Assembly: GCA_907164885.2 (NCBI GenBank)
Contig: OU015503.1
Location: 127,466,423-127,530,422, forward strand
Length of the DNA stretch: 64,000 bases
Reading direction: 5' to 3'
Source: Dolomedes plantarius
Lineage: Eukaryota; Arthropoda; Arachnida; Araneae; Dolomedidae
Under the pieces are notes generated by a model, which worked only from the letters and a program-made list of their open reading frames with translations, was not told where the DNA came from and searched no databases. Positions 32,301-62,928 of the stretch are shown here, piece by piece. The translations under genes were made by a program, and so were the position numbers. Every line of letters starts with the position of its first letter. Within the stretch, counting starts at the first letter, position 1.

Positions 32301-33914
32301 ACTATTTGTATGTGTGAAGGGCTAAATATTGTTCAATACATTTACCCTCCATATATTTATTGAAAAGAGAATCATTTAACTGGTGGCTAAAACATGCGTT
32401 AGATAAAAAGTTATGTAACATTATTTCCCATTTATTATCACCCATTCCATCAAAATTATTTAACTAAGGAAATATCATTCTCTATAATTCCTTATTGACT
32501 TGACACTCAAAACTTCCTGCCATCGGTACCAGAGTTCCACTGTTGGCATGGATGTTTGTAGTTGTTTGGAATTGGCTTGAAGTAAGCAAAAAATGACTGT
32601 ACCACCCATCCTGGAATGCTAGACTAACTCCACTGGCTTTACTTCCATTGCCTTATGCATCATTACTCTGATTTTAATGCTCTTCCTTAACAGATGTACA
32701 TTAAGTACCTAATGTTACTTCACTTAAAACATCAACTTAAATTAAGTAACATTACATACTTCTTTTTCTTTCTTTGGGCTCCATTTTTCAACCAGTAGTA
32801 TCTTTGATTAAACCTGTCTTTCCAATTTAGGCAGTCTTAAATTCCATTTATAATACAGGGTCATCAAAAAAGGTTGGACACATTATTCTAAAATAAATTG
32901 AGCAAACGCAATAATATTTTTTTCAAACAACTTGGCAAGTGTGCAAGATTTCTTAATGTAACTGGTATGCAACTGTGACATTGAACATTGCACAGAAGTA
33001 ATGCGAGGTGGAAGAGGTCTTCGTTCAGCTTTCCGTCAGTGCAATGGCGACCGTTCAGGAGAAAGCTTAAGTGGTGGTTGTTTGCGATAAACACGACGGT
33101 AATTTCTGTTTTAACAGATTTGTACTCCGCTAACCACAACACACACTGAGCTTTCTCCTGAACGGAGAAAGCTCAGTGTGTGTTTCCGTCATTGCACTGA
33201 CGGAAAGCCGAACGAAGACCTCTTCCACCTTCCATGGCTTCTGCGCAATGTTGAATGTCACGGTTGCGTAACAGTTACGTTTATAAATCTTGGACACCTA
33301 CCAAGTTGTTTGAAAAGAATATTATTGCATTTGTTCAATTTATTTTAGAATTATGAGCTTTCAAAATGTGTCCAACCTTTTTCGATGACCCTGTATATCT
33401 TTTAGATTTTAAAAGTCTCATTGGAAGGAAGTATTTGTGCAGTTCTAATTGATTAACATTTTACATTGCATCCATTTCAAAAATGTATCAAAATATAGAT
33501 ACTCTACTGATGTTCAAAAATTCCTTAAAAAAATATTCTAAACGAATATTTTACTTTAAACAAGGTCTACACATATCATTATTTTTTGGCACAGAAACAA
33601 TTAATACATCAAGAGAACATCCTTATTTTGCATATATTAAATTTACGTAAGTAGGAACCTCTCTCTGAAGTTAATAATTTAAACTATAAATGCTATAGGG
33701 TATACTAGAAATTAAAGCTGGTGATGTTGAAGATTCAGCAACTTTCCGCATACTATGTGATCAAGTTCAGAAAAAGCATAACAGAATGTTTCCATTACTG
33801 AAAGATCTCAAATTTGTGGAGACCACCATGCAGTTGAGAAGGAGAGAAATTGCAGCTCGAGTTATACAGTCATATCTAAAAAAGAGGAGAGAAAGAAAGA
33901 GGTTGAATGTGTAA
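6850..33914 (+). CDS. Voltage-gated sodium channel family alpha subunit, C-terminal part (domain IV to stop), 4 exons
   Basis: Exons 6850-7076, 23432-23826, 28664-28993 and 33699-33914 join with matching phases (split Gly codon, then two phase-0 junctions) into about 388 residues ending in a stop at 33912-33914. In order these give domain IV S1-S3, S4 to the pore loop, S6 plus the EF-hand-like region, and an IQ motif. The stretches SIPALLNM, IFGMSFF, VNIFIAVILEN, FDPKATQ and IHCLNVL match Nav-family channels rather than Cav. The family conducts cations across the plasma membrane in excitable cells. Domains I-III and the inactivation linker are not in the window. All four exons are open with good splice sites, so the gene is probably active. 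Oddities are a shortened S4, Gln in the selectivity filter and a tail of only about 13 residues after the IQ core. It could be a chelicerate-specific divergent paralogue. AATAAA at 35132-35137 is a weak poly(A) candidate. The three introns are 16.4, 4.8 and 4.7 kb. Confidence 0.88.
7850..7900. repeat. Inverted partner of 22025-22085
   Basis: GATCCTGCCTTCTCCAGTTG followed by CAGCAAGTTGAAATTATAAT matches, with mismatches, the reverse complement of 22025-22085. The pair flanks the nested mariner and may be the arms of an older host element. Confidence 0.5.
8040..8130 (+). repeat. Dispersed repeat fragment, similar to 6480-6600
   Basis: Contains TAGACCCTACAAATAATAGT and GGGGGTTAGC, matching the copy just upstream of the domain IV S1-S3 exon. 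Confidence 0.5.
8329..8382. repeat. (TA)n microsatellite
   Basis: About 52 bases of alternating TA immediately left of the mariner end. It probably grew from a TA-rich target. Confidence 0.9.
8898..8985 (+). promoter_or_regulatory. CRE-like motif cluster unique to the 5' LTR
   Basis: This stretch has two full TGACGTCA palindromes (8914-8921 and 8959-8966), a TGACGCC (8934-8940) and a TGCGTCA-type half site at its left edge. TGACGTCA is the known ATF/CREB-type bZIP site. It lies about 60-130 bases upstream of the TATA box. Function is inferred. The 3' LTR lacks the whole block. Confidence 0.55.
9042..9049 (+). promoter_or_regulatory. TATA box of the 5' LTR
   Basis: TATAAATA in the U3 region, present identically in the 3' LTR at 20375-20382. 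The expected start site about 25-32 bases downstream falls right at the LINE insertion point (9077). Confidence 0.7.
9128..10700 (+). pseudogene. LINE ORF1, Gag-like nucleic-acid-binding protein, one frameshift
   Basis: The frame opens at ATG 9128 (MADVSSSPEDYMEL) and meets a stop at 9296-9298. The true frame continues from about 9294 (HESIEKIHPMAYEFYRIG) to TAA at 10698-10700, a one-base shift. The second part has the PRE-type domain (RGLPKEFTPEEIKEKLDEL), then three zinc knuckles around 10129-10310: CFKCQHFHHHSKNC, CVKCAGDHHTHEC and CCNCNGDHPANYRGC. This layout is that of Jockey/X-element ORF1 proteins, which coat the LINE RNA. Apart from the one shift the frame is open, so the copy is young. 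Confidence 0.88.
10700..13356 (+). pseudogene. LINE ORF2, endonuclease and reverse transcriptase, one frameshift
   Basis: ATG at 10700 overlaps the ORF1 stop (TAATG). The first frame (to about 11275) is the apurinic-type endonuclease: LAWNSNGI, LLQETHL, FGDLNAQH, IDFALV. A one-base shift near 11260-11281 moves to the second frame (DLTINTLCELSSDHNPVEI), which stays open to 13356. The SDHNPV motif is the end of the endonuclease fold. Reverse transcriptase blocks follow: YRPISLLNSISKI, FLDVALAFDKVW, GLPQGSVLAPILFNIF and the catalytic FADD at 12673-12684. No RNase H domain is visible. This protein nicks target DNA and copies the LINE RNA. Only one frameshift separates this copy from an intact ORF2. 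Confidence 0.92.
13420..13443 (+). repeat. (ATA/TAA)n simple repeat near the LINE 3' end
   Basis: An A-run followed by about seven TAA/ATA units, preceded by a short hairpin CTTAGCTTTGCTAAG. Simple TAA repeats end some LINEs of the I/Jockey groups, but here 330 bases separate it from the target duplication. Confidence 0.7.
14410..14422 (+). promoter_or_regulatory. Primer-binding site, half initiator tRNA-Met
   Basis: GGTTATGGGCCCC starts four bases after the 5' LTR ends at 14405. Twelve bases, GGTTATGGGCCC, are complementary to the anticodon arm of initiator tRNA-Met, as in Drosophila copia, which is primed by a cleaved 5' half of that tRNA. Confidence 0.8.
14423..14699 (+). other. Untranslated leader of the copia-type element
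   Basis: Non-coding; contains a run of G at about 14587-14598 followed by TA-rich sequence. No other signal was seen. Confidence 0.6.
14700..15308 (+). pseudogene. Copia-type Gag, premature stop
   Basis: ATG 14700 opens MASLQPHMAIDKLTEENFHT with the copia Gag features LTEENFHTWVADIKFVLIS, W-IV and TWSTLNRHFQPDS. It stops at 15126-15128 (KLNESLKGIN*). The same frame continues past the stop to about 15308 (YLPSEFDHLVQTILRWKD), showing that the stop is secondary. I see no zinc knuckle. Gag would form the particle that packages the element's RNA. Confidence 0.85.
15289..19064 (+). pseudogene. Copia-type Pol: protease, integrase, reverse transcriptase, RNase H; broken
   Basis: The first open part, 15289-17499, has the protease motif VVDSAATHHF (Asp at 15586), the GAG-pre-integrase segment WHRRMGHMNPELI and integrase residues D (LDLWGP, 16276), D (RTDNGKEF, 16465) and E (NGVAERLN, 16549). 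About eight residues usual for the family are missing between EYCR and TDIYSPEMNG (16510-16524). After the stop at 17497-17499 and a shift, 17562-18767 carries reverse transcriptase (CRWVFTTKTDE, LDIKCAYLYAPL, YVDD at 18087-18098) and RNase H (AYSDSDFA, STMEAEFMA). It is cut by TAG at 18765-18767. The rest runs to 19064 (RTDNLSAIDFLK, SRTKHIHVK, KNLADPFTK). Pol is therefore inactive here. Confidence 0.92.
19065..20178 (+). other. 3' untranslated internal region of the copia-type element
   Basis: About 1.1 kb with no recognisable coding sequence. It includes a GC-richer patch at 19250-19560 with short open frames on both strands that carry no protein motifs. Confidence 0.6.
20179..20192 (+). 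promoter_or_regulatory. Polypurine tract
   Basis: AAAGGAGGGGGCAG lies directly before the 3' LTR start at 20193, where plus-strand DNA synthesis is primed in LTR elements. Confidence 0.8.
20193..21030 (+). repeat. 3' LTR of the copia-type element
   Basis: Starts TGTTAGGG and ends CCGTAACA. The TATA box is at 20375-20382 and AATAAA at 20789-20794. It is nearly identical to the 5' LTR, differing by an 88-bp deletion at the 20318/20319 junction and a few single-base changes. It preserves the unoccupied site of the LINE (GACATGGGGAGTGATAG). Confidence 0.95.
22025..22085. repeat. Inverted partner of 7850-7900
   Basis: AAATTTGCTGCAACCGGAG and AGGCAGGATCTAATT are the imperfect reverse complement of 7850-7900. 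Confidence 0.5.
22109..22194. mobile_element. Pogo/Tigger-type MITE, 86 bp
   Basis: Perfect-looking terminal inverted repeats CAGTCGATTCTGGTTAAT and ATTAACCAGAATCGACTG with TA on each side (22107-22108 and 22195-22196). It is a nearly complete palindrome with a short centre. Confidence 0.85.
22203..23329 (-). mobile_element. Tc1-like transposon
   Basis: The ends CACTGAGGGGCCAAATTATT and (inverse) CACTGAGCGGCCACTTTATT lie next to TA on both sides (22201-22202 and 23330-23331). At 1127 bp it is close to the usual Tc1 size. The transposase is on the minus strand and broken. Confidence 0.9.
22300..22800 (-). pseudogene. Tc1 transposase C-terminal catalytic part
   Basis: The minus-strand frame 22800-22393 has GPMNHVFNYIMQMAGCEYRE, FQQDNAPCHKA (second catalytic Asp) and SPDLNPIENL. 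This is the DD34E signature of Tc1. A TAG follows ENL where family members have Trp, and similar residues continue beyond it (DEIERGIRQLDP). The N-terminal part toward 23000 is not readable in one frame. Confidence 0.88.
23432..23826 (+). CDS. Sodium channel exon: domain IV S4, S5 and pore loop
   Basis: The acceptor is AATACTTTTAG before 23432 and the donor is AAA|GTGAGC after 23826. The exon completes the split Gly codon and then has 131 codons. S4 reads FRLLRVLRLLRLTDMLIDLR, with four arginines at three-residue spacing and then Asp and Ile where family members keep positive charges. S5 follows (IPALLNM...FIYSIFGMSFF), then the pore helix and filter TTAQGWEEIL, where the Nav norm is T-S-A-G-W. 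Cysteines at the end (PPFCQQQLGQC) match the usual extracellular pore-loop disulfide region. Confidence 0.9.
23827..24281. other. Intron sequence, nothing recognised
   Basis: AT-rich; it may include the degraded left part of the hAT element that continues to 28127. No ends or motifs were identified. Confidence 0.4.
24282..24738. mobile_element. hAT-type MITE
   Basis: Inverted ends CAGTGGCGTAGCTAG and CTAGCTACGCCACTG, with an exact 8-bp duplication GCTGCACA at 24274-24281 and 24739-24746. The 8-bp duplication and the CAGTGGCG end are hAT hallmarks. It has no coding capacity and sits inside an older hAT relic. Confidence 0.9.
24801..28127 (+). pseudogene. hAT transposase relic (ZMYM1/P52-repressor-like group), interrupted
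   Basis: Pieces appear in order on the plus strand: an N-terminal basic part (KRKQSTMESFFSKM, 24801 on), then, after a nested insertion (25102-26122), WFVFSKSQQGLHCCYCPLFF near 26150. Next come YYSILFYETTDAAHDSQLTF near 26670, GIATDGCSTMVSEVKGAVNA and CSNHALNLTL (26900-27087). The C-terminal dimerisation region follows: FYIPILDRILEDIKDRF (27590) and FATLPVSTVIAKRSFSTLRR (27900-28127). Many frameshifts and stops are present. This is the catalytic and dimerisation layout of hAT transposases. The outer ends were not found. Confidence 0.8.
25102..26122 (+). mobile_element. hAT element nested in the hAT relic
   Basis: The ends CAGGGGTTGGCAAC and GTTGCCGACCCCTG are inverted repeats. The flanks ATCTACAA (25094-25101) and ATCTAGAA (26123-26130) match at seven of eight positions. 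At 25228-25554 an open frame (ELERKPWLIELGFLTDLTVK, LNLKLRGRNHPIASM) resembles the Charlie-type transposase segment also found in GTF2IRD2/ZBED-like proteins. The rest of the transposase is missing or decayed. Confidence 0.82.
28128..28663. other. Intron sequence before the S6 exon
   Basis: AT-rich; only a T-rich stretch near the acceptor at 28663 is notable. Confidence 0.4.
28664..28993 (+). CDS. Sodium channel exon: domain IV S6 and EF-hand-like C-terminal region
   Basis: The acceptor is CTCATTCTAG before 28664 and the donor is AAG|GTGAGA after 28993. The exon is 110 codons in phase 0. S6 runs VIFLLSFIIISNIILVNIF and leads into IAVILENYIEAV, the conserved exit from S6. The C-terminal EF-hand-like fold follows (FYKLWKEFDPKATQ, then KPNHIAIAYMNLPLVEG and IHCLNVL), closely matching the order of motifs in Nav channels. 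Confidence 0.92.
29251..29640 (-). pseudogene. Mariner transposase C-terminal fragment
   Basis: The minus-strand translation has WWSPTSLSCSSFFDSIGIIH, KEFVLPGQTVNKDLI and LLHDNAQSHTAVLVKQFL, the mariner second-Asp motif. The final Asp region is lost to frameshift after DLPIPQIW. Confidence 0.85.
29698..30066 (-). pseudogene. LINE RNase H fragment
   Basis: AISYAIDKLKHSHDHKIVFF, SPAAILSF and DIFGNEQADKLAKAG match the RNase H domain that ends many arthropod LINE ORF2 proteins. The last motif contains a conserved Asp of the RNase H site. It is embedded in the mariner at 29050-30182. Confidence 0.75.
30460..30900 (-). repeat. GC-richer LTR-like patch with CCAAT boxes
   Basis: On the minus strand this has two CCAAT boxes (ACCAATCAGG and GACCAATCGA), then GC-rich sequence. 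No TATA or ends were settled. It stands out from the AT-rich intron. It may be a promoter-bearing end of a mobile element. Confidence 0.3.
30901..32855. other. AT-rich intron sequence, no gene seen
   Basis: A small inverted repeat (TATTTAGGGTAA at 31168 and TTACCCTAAATA at 31206) is the only structure noticed. Confidence 0.4.
32856..33393. mobile_element. Foldback derivative of an IS630/Tc1/mariner-type transposon
   Basis: Inverted arms of about 200 bases begin CAGGGTCATCAAAAAAGGTT and end with the inverse, flanked by TA. The centre translates on the minus strand as QEKAQCVLWLAEYKSVK and each arm carries MATVQEKA-like sequence. This looks like the start of a transposase duplicated head to head. 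No catalytic domain is present. Confidence 0.8.
33699..33914 (+). CDS. Sodium channel terminal exon: C-terminal helix and IQ motif
   Basis: The acceptor is TGCTATAG before 33699. The exon has 71 codons and a TAA stop at 33912-33914. The IQ motif (AARVIQSYLKKRRERKR) is a calmodulin-binding site in Nav channels. The protein ends soon after it, whereas many Nav proteins continue for many tens of residues. Phase 0 matches the previous exon. Confidence 0.88.
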   Translation, partial: GILEIKAGDVEDSATFRILCDQVQKKHNRMFPLLKDLKFVETTMQLRRREIAARVIQSYLKKRRERKRLNV

Positions 33915-35764
33915 GCGTAAGTACATCTTATTACCTCATCATCAATTTTGTGACAGGTTTTGAAAAAACTCCAGGACCAGTAACTTTTCTGACACAATCT
34001 TTTTCACCATCCCCCCAACAAATACCAAGGATATATGGCACTCCAAATCACTTGCTACCATAGTATACACTTAGACAAATGTACTCAAGATCACTTGTTT
34101 CTTTGTTAAATAATCAAACATAAATATCTGGTCAAAGTTGGAATTGCTGGATCACCACGAGTTGTTAATCATCATCTGTCTATACACATGGCTTTTCTTT
34201 CTTTTTTTTTTGATATTTTCACTGTTAAAAGTTAGGGATTGCTAATCAGCTTGATTTGTACTAGAAATATCTTATAGTTTTAGCAGATACAAAATCATTT
34301 GCTAGCGTGTTAGCTCTTTTAATTAATATTTCAATAATAATGGGATTTTATTCTCCATAATACCTATGGAATCTCAACTTTCCGCTATTATTATTCTAGG
34401 TTCATATCATTTACCCAAATGTTTTAATCCTTGATACAGGTCTCTAAATTACTCTCTCAATCATTAATGTTTCAGTAATATGTGTACCCCTGAATATCTT
34501 CTTTCAAAGTAAGAAAGATCACCTTCAATTTTCAAAACACAGAAATTCTCCTACAATTTAAATGAAGAAAATTCTCCATTTAAATTCCCTATAAGCTTGT
34601 TATAATATTTAAAACCTCACACAACAAGCTTATATATACTCACAAAGATGTTGCTTCATCATTCCCAGTTTAAAGACTTCTGTATTAAGCAATTTTCTAC
34701 ATGCTTTTTTTAATCCCCTCCGGCTTTCTTGTAGTTAGTACAAGTTTGACATTAAATCTATTTGATGTTTTAGAAATAGTGTTTTCAGATGAGAGAAGCT
34801 TTATTTGCAACTATCTTCAGCAGCTCACTGAGTCACACTTTCCAAGAGGAAAATGGAAATGTCAATACTGGGCGTCATATACCTTTCAAAAGATACTGAA
34901 TTAGTACTCAGACACAAGATTTTAGCAATCCAGTCTCATCAAGAATACTCAGGCTGTGAATTTCAATTCTATACACTGTAATTGCATAAGCGTGCTAGGT
35001 TTTACTATAAACATGCACTTTTAAAACAAACAAATTTTGAATTTTATGTCTTGTGAAAGGTTTATAAAAAGTTCATTGAGTAAACCACACAGATTGTTTT
35101 GAAACAGGATGCTGCATATCTTTTTGTGCACAATAAAACATGACTTTTCTATGCAAGGAGAGATGATGGGAAGACTAACTTAATTTTTATATATCGTCAC
35201 CTGATTGCAAGAACTAGGTAACTCGATTCTTCAAGGTCTTGAAGATCTCAAATGTTTACTTCTTCCAATAAGAAAATACTCATTGTTCTGTTTGTCTAAT
35301 TATGACACTAGCCAATAGATGGCATTAGGTTAGCAGCAAAATGAGTTTTCTAGTTATTGCATTCACTTCTTATGTAATCTAGCTATAAATAGCCAGATAT
35401 CTCAAAAATAATTTTTTTGGAGTTACCTAGTTCTTGAATTCATATGACTATATACAAACATGAGAAAAGTTTCTGGCTAAAAGAAAAACCTTGCAAGATT
35501 TTTTTTCCCCTATCAATCTTAAAGCTTTAGTTCCATGTACCCAAAGAACAAACTGCCACTGTGATACTGTAAAGTCTACACCATCTAGTTCAGAGTCCTA
35601 AAGTTTCTTTAAGTTTTAATCACAAAATTCCCCCCCCCCCCCCAGAAAAAAACAACTTGTAATAGTGTTTCATGTCAACACAAGCTCTGTAGTCAGTAGG
35701 CAATTTAGGTATTTCATGTAAGTGTCTACAGTCTTATGTAACCAGTGGACCTAATACCAATAGG
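33915..35764. other. Intergenic sequence past the sodium channel stop
   Basis: Probably includes its 3' UTR. AATAAA occurs at 35132-35137. A run of about 14 C lies near 35629-35643. Nothing else was recognised. Confidence 0.4.
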
Positions 35765-36459
35765 TAGGGATACATAATTTTCGTAATTACGAAATAGATG
35801 TGAAATTTGCCGATATGAGCGAATAGATGCGAAAATTATTTCTTTACTACTTTTCCATGAAAACTTGGTGGGAAACAGCTTTTTATGTGAAATTAGGTAA
35901 TAATTTATTAACATAATATCTTAACCAAGATCATCTGAGGTTTATAACTGAGAAATGTCACTCTCCTTCGCATTTGCTCAGAATTTCACCCGGACAGTTT
36001 GTCCGTACTGTAGTCGAACCTAAAAAATCTAACTGTAAAAATCAACCATCAAGTTTTATGAAGCAATTTAGTAGATTTCAGAACGTCTCTTGAGCGCCAA
36101 AGTCAAGGGTATTTCAGCTACTTAAGTAGTCAACCAAGAGACTTCTGTTGATGTTATAACGAAATGCTGCTACCTAAACTTTGCAAAGGCAGCTATACAA
36201 AGTTTCTATAGTCCCGTTAACAGATTAGATGCTGAAATTTAGTATGTACAACATAGTAATTAATGACTTAAGTAACATAATGTGGAGACTAATACAATGT
36301 TAGCTTTTAACTAAGAATTTTGATACTTACCTATCAAAGTTAAATTGTAATTTTTTTTAATAAAAAAAATTTTTGAATTTATATTTTTTTGCGAATAAAT
36401 GCAAAATTTTATATATATATATTTATAAATATATTTTGTGCAAAATTTATGTATCCCTA
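35765..36459. mobile_element. hAT-type MITE, 695 bp
   Basis: The ends TAGGGATACATAATTTT and the inverse AAATTTATGTATCCCTA are flanked by an exact 8-bp duplication CCAATAGG (35757-35764 and 36460-36467). No coding sequence was seen. Confidence 0.88.
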
Positions 36460-36729
36460 CCAATAGGTAACTTCCTGTTTGAATGATAAATATTTCATCC
36501 TCCCAATTCAAAACAAAATGCCATAAACAGCATTTTGCACCTTTTGTATTTCATTTGAACAAACATGATCAAATTGTTGCAGTTGGATTATTGGTATTTT
36601 AATGTGCTATTTCAAGAATTTAAGTCTGCGGCTAGATGCCATTTTGATTTGCTCACTTCCATGTTAACCTATGACAAAATTTTTTCAATGATTGTCATCT
36701 TGGATGGAAAGATATTCTTTTAATCCTTC

Positions 36730-37240
36730 AGCAGGCACACCCGTGTACAGAGTGCAACATTTTCGTAATTTTGAATGGTTTGTTTTGACATATAAGGTTT
36801 GAATGTTCTAATTAGTTTATATTTATAGCTACACCCTTTCTAATGCAGGTCTGATTTTCTGACCCTTGTATTCCTTTCCATTCATTGGTAGGCATGATTT
36901 AACCGTGGGAAACCAACAATACGACAAAAGCAGTTGATGTACTTGATCAAATGTGCAGCTATTACACAGTATCCCGAAGATGGACTCTCTCGTTGTATTT
37001 TTTAGGTTTTTGGACATGATAGGAATCCATTCGCAAGTTGTCCTTAGATCCAATAAACCGGACAGTTTTGAAATAAGGCAATTGTATCTGCATTCTTTGG
37101 CCTTTAATTATAAATATATCTCAATAGTACCAACATTTTATATCTTGTCATAAAACACAGAATTATTATTTTCAGTTTGAAAAAATAGCGTTTATTATTA
37201 CAAAAGGTATAATCAAGGTTGAGAGAGAGTTGTTAGTCCT
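36730..37240 (+). pseudogene. PiggyBac-type transposase relic
   Basis: The plus-strand translation NTTKAVDVLDQMCSYYTVSR followed by RWTLSLYFLGFW matches the piggyBac motif (DxxDQM...YS-SR-T-RWP) near the transposase C-terminus. Stops follow. A shorter related copy lies inverted at 45786-46141. Confidence 0.65.
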
Positions 37241-37309
37241 GGGCTAATACGTTCAAATACTGTAAAGTTAGCAGAGTAAAGGTGCAGCAGAACATGTAGA
37301 GTAGTCGAT

Positions 37310-37670
37310 AATTCTGAGGCAATGATGACAAGTTCATTTAAAACAGATTAATTTATTAAAAAGCATTTCTGATAAATTGGTAAACGAAAATACAACATTC
37401 AGCACAAAGCTTTACATGCTTCACAAACAATGAAATACTAAATTCATTAAAACTTATAAAAAGTATAAAGGTTTCACACTCCTATTAGTTAATTATACCA
37501 TGTTGCCTAACCACATCCTAAAAACCTACTGAGACAAGCTACCTAACTACTGGCTCAGCTGCATGCACAGCAAAAGCCCGACTAGCGACTCCACTCTGCT
37601 TTATACTTCTCTCCGTGAAGATCTGCATTCTTCTTCTTTGCTTGTTGATTGGTTTGGCTAACAAACGTCA
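37310..37670 (-). repeat. Solo-LTR-like sequence, minus orientation
   Basis: On the minus strand a TGTTAGCC start is followed by CCAATCAACA, then AAGTATAAAGCAGAG (TATA) and, about 220 bases on, TTTTTAATAAATTAATC (poly(A) signal). The order is that of an LTR. The right end and target duplication were not identified. Confidence 0.45.
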
Positions 37671-38213
37671 TACGAACTATGCCGAAGATGCAACCTTCCG
37701 GCAAAATACGAGAAACATCTATTCCGGACTACGGATGAAGCCCGTCCACTATGCCTTGCAGTCTGAGAAATTGATGCAAAAATGACTTTACAGTTAAGTG
37801 ACGAAGGCGTCTTTTTGACTAACACGCACCTGCTAGTGTTACATTGTACTCTGTAACAGAGAAAGAAATTTTTGACTCGAGTGTCTTTTTCATTCTTTAA
37901 CATTTTAAAATTTGAATTATTCAGGGAAAAACCACATTTTAAATGCATTTCTGAGTCAAAAAATTCTTTCAATCCAAGTGGACCCTCACTTTTACCACTA
38001 CCCAGCAGCCTTTAGGTGTGTCTTAACAGTGGATAGCAAGAGACAGAGAATAAATGAAACATTTTAAATTTTGTATTGGAAAATATTCATTTTAATCAAA
38101 AACCTTATTATGAGTCATGTCATGCTACAAATACAATCATCTAAATTCAGCCATTATTTTTATACATCATGCAATTAAGATATGTATAAAAAATAAAGCA
38201 TTTATTAGCATCT

Positions 38214-60459
<22,246 letters not shown>

Positions 60460-62313
60460 TTTGAATTATAAGCAATCAAATTAACAAATTTCTAACCGAA
60501 AATACGATGTCACCGATTTCAGATATGATAATAAAGTTTTCTCCAACGTAGTAATCCGAGAAATACGAAATTTCGTCTGCTGCTGCGAGTACCAACCACG
60601 CGATTATGGAGAGCGTAAAAAAGGAGTACTTGGCGTCAACAAAAATCATTCGATTAGTTCGATTATTACAATTTCACTTCAGTTATACTGAATCGATTAT
60701 TTCACTCGGATAAATCACTCGGACAGAGCGATTATTTCCTACATAAATCTGGGGCAACGTCTGTCTACGTCAGTTTTCGTCTGCTATAGATCACGTGATT
60801 ATCGAGTGGCAGAAAACAGAAGCCGTTGCTATGCGTTTGCATGTGTTTTTGGACGATAATTTCATGTTGAGTTCCATAATTTAAGTTTATTCATAAAATT
60901 CCTCATATCAGTTGTATATAACAGGTATTTAAACACTTTTTTCAATATTTCGCAAGGTTTAAGGGAATATAATCATTCTTTCGTTGAGAATTTTATCATT
61001 CTTTCGTATGACTACATCTTTTTTTGACAGAGCGTGTATTTCCGCATGAATTTTAACATTTTATAAACGATCATTAAGGTTCATTCCTTAGACTATTTCT
61101 CTTCATGAATATTACACAGTTATTTGTTCTTATTTTACGTTTAGTTTTATGTTTGTTTATTCTTATTTTGCGTTTTTGTAATAATTATTTTAGGTATTTT
61201 GGACTAGTATTGTTTACTAAACTGTAAAATCTTTTCACATATGTATTCAATCATTTTGAACTTTTTATATACTGTAATAAATGTTTTGTAGTTCACTCGC
61301 TGTTTTTCAAGCTTGATAAATTCTTAGCTATGTAAGCACTGAAACCTAACTAATTTGCAATATCAATTTTGTACCAGTTTGTGTATTCTTAAAATAATTT
61401 CATGCTTTAAATTATTTTCTTAAACTCTATAAAATACCATTGGGCATTTCTTTGCAACCAAGTGGTGCAAAGAAGTAAAATCGTTCACAAGTGTAAACTT
61501 TAAATTGCTTTTTCTAAAAACTGTTATTTTGAAACTTGTGCACACTATTTCTTCAAAACTAATCTTCAGAAATTGCTAAAATTTTTTGCATACATGTATA
61601 TCTTGCATGTTTATACAATTTCTACCTAAATTTAGGTAAGTACATGTTACTAATTTTTTTGCAGAAATTTTTTAAATTTATATTTTTTGTACATTACAAT
61701 ACATTTGCCTGAAAAAATATTTTTATGTGAAATATGATAACTATTTTAGGTGTAGATTAAATTATAAAATATATACAAATAATTTAATATATATATCTCT
61801 TATAGTTTTTAAAAAAATCTGCACATTGCATTGATCTAAGATTCACTATTCATAAAACATTTTATTCATAAAATAATTTCTTATAATCTCCCAACAATTC
61901 TGGGTTTTTTTTCTAATAGATAAAACTCTGTATAATTCATCCTAAAAAATTGGTTTAAATTAATTACAAATTAACTGTTTGACAACACATTAAGCTTGGT
62001 AGTAAAATTCAGTGCATTTTTGTAAGTGCAAAGGTGATCTCCCCCTTAAGAATTTTAATGAAGTTTAGCAAAAAAAGGCAGTTCAAATAAACATTTTGAA
62101 TGAAGATAAACAATTGTTAAGTTGAATAAATAAATTCATATTAAAAACGCACTAAAAAACTTATTTCTTTTGAAAACTACGAAAAATCCATATTATAGCG
62201 TATGGTTTCCGCGTTATAGCAGCGCAAATAAAGGCGCGCGCGCCACCCAGTGGTGGCGATCAAATGGGAGACACTTTTTTTAATACGGAGCTACTTCTCC
62301 TTCTGTAGCTTCA

Positions 62314-62353
<40 letters not shown>

Positions 62354-62614
62354 AAAATTTTAATCCTTTTAAATATTCCTAACACGCTTTTTCCAAATTC
62401 GTTTATCTTATTGCAACAGAATACCGTCCCCTTAGCCTTGAATTGCGACCTATATACAACCAATATAAATCTATTTTTCCCCTAAAGCTGTTGCACGCGC
62501 GGACAGTTATATAAGATCGAACCAGGTCGAACGCTAAAGAAACATCACCCCATATGACGCGACTTAATCACGTGTTCGTTTCTGACAAATTAGAAGTTTC
62601 ATAGACCTACAACA
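60460..62614. other. Upstream of ALAD, no gene seen
   Basis: 60500-60850 is less AT-rich and includes repeated CGATTATTTC and ACTCGGA blocks. It is the natural place for the ALAD promoter, though no TATA box was fixed. The rest is AT-rich, with a GC burst AAAGGCGCGCGCGCC near 62230. Confidence 0.4.
62315..62350. repeat. (TA)n microsatellite
   Basis: About 34 bases of alternating AT. Confidence 0.95.
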
Positions 62615-62672
62615 AACAAAGATAGCGTTCAATTTGCAAGTCGAACAAAGATAGCGTTCAATTTGCAAGTCG
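62615..62672. repeat. 29-bp perfect tandem duplication
   Basis: The unit AACAAAGATAGCGTTCAATT plus TGCAAGTCG occurs twice back to back (62615-62643 and 62644-62672) with no difference, so it is recent. Confidence 0.9.
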
Positions 62673-62928
62673 TCGTAGAATTGCTGTAGTAAACAAGATT
62701 TAATCAGCATCTTTAGACTATACTGTTGAAAACAGGAAGTAGATTATCATTATCTTATGTACGAGAGTGTACTGTGGGAAAAGATCAGATAAGATGTTTC
62801 ATCAAAGTTAAACAATTGATAAGAACAACGGCTGTAGCATATACGCTGTAAAAATTAGTTGTAATCGAAATTTTCAGTTGCAAGGTTGATTCCAATTCTC
62901 AATCAAATTTTACAAAGTACTTGTGCTG

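Larger units (their letters stand above)
36625..37990. repeat. Relic arm of the foldback family, split by later insertions
   Basis: 36625-36725 matches the inner part of the right arm of the foldback at 2930-3020, and 37840-37990 matches 3040-3140 in the same orientation. The intervening 1.1 kb (piggyBac relic and LTR-like sequence) is therefore insertion. Confidence 0.55.

Noticed and set aside
62500..62525. GATCGAACCAGGTCGAAC considered as a tRNA or SINE B-box
   Set aside because: No A-box at the right spacing and no cloverleaf could be drawn.
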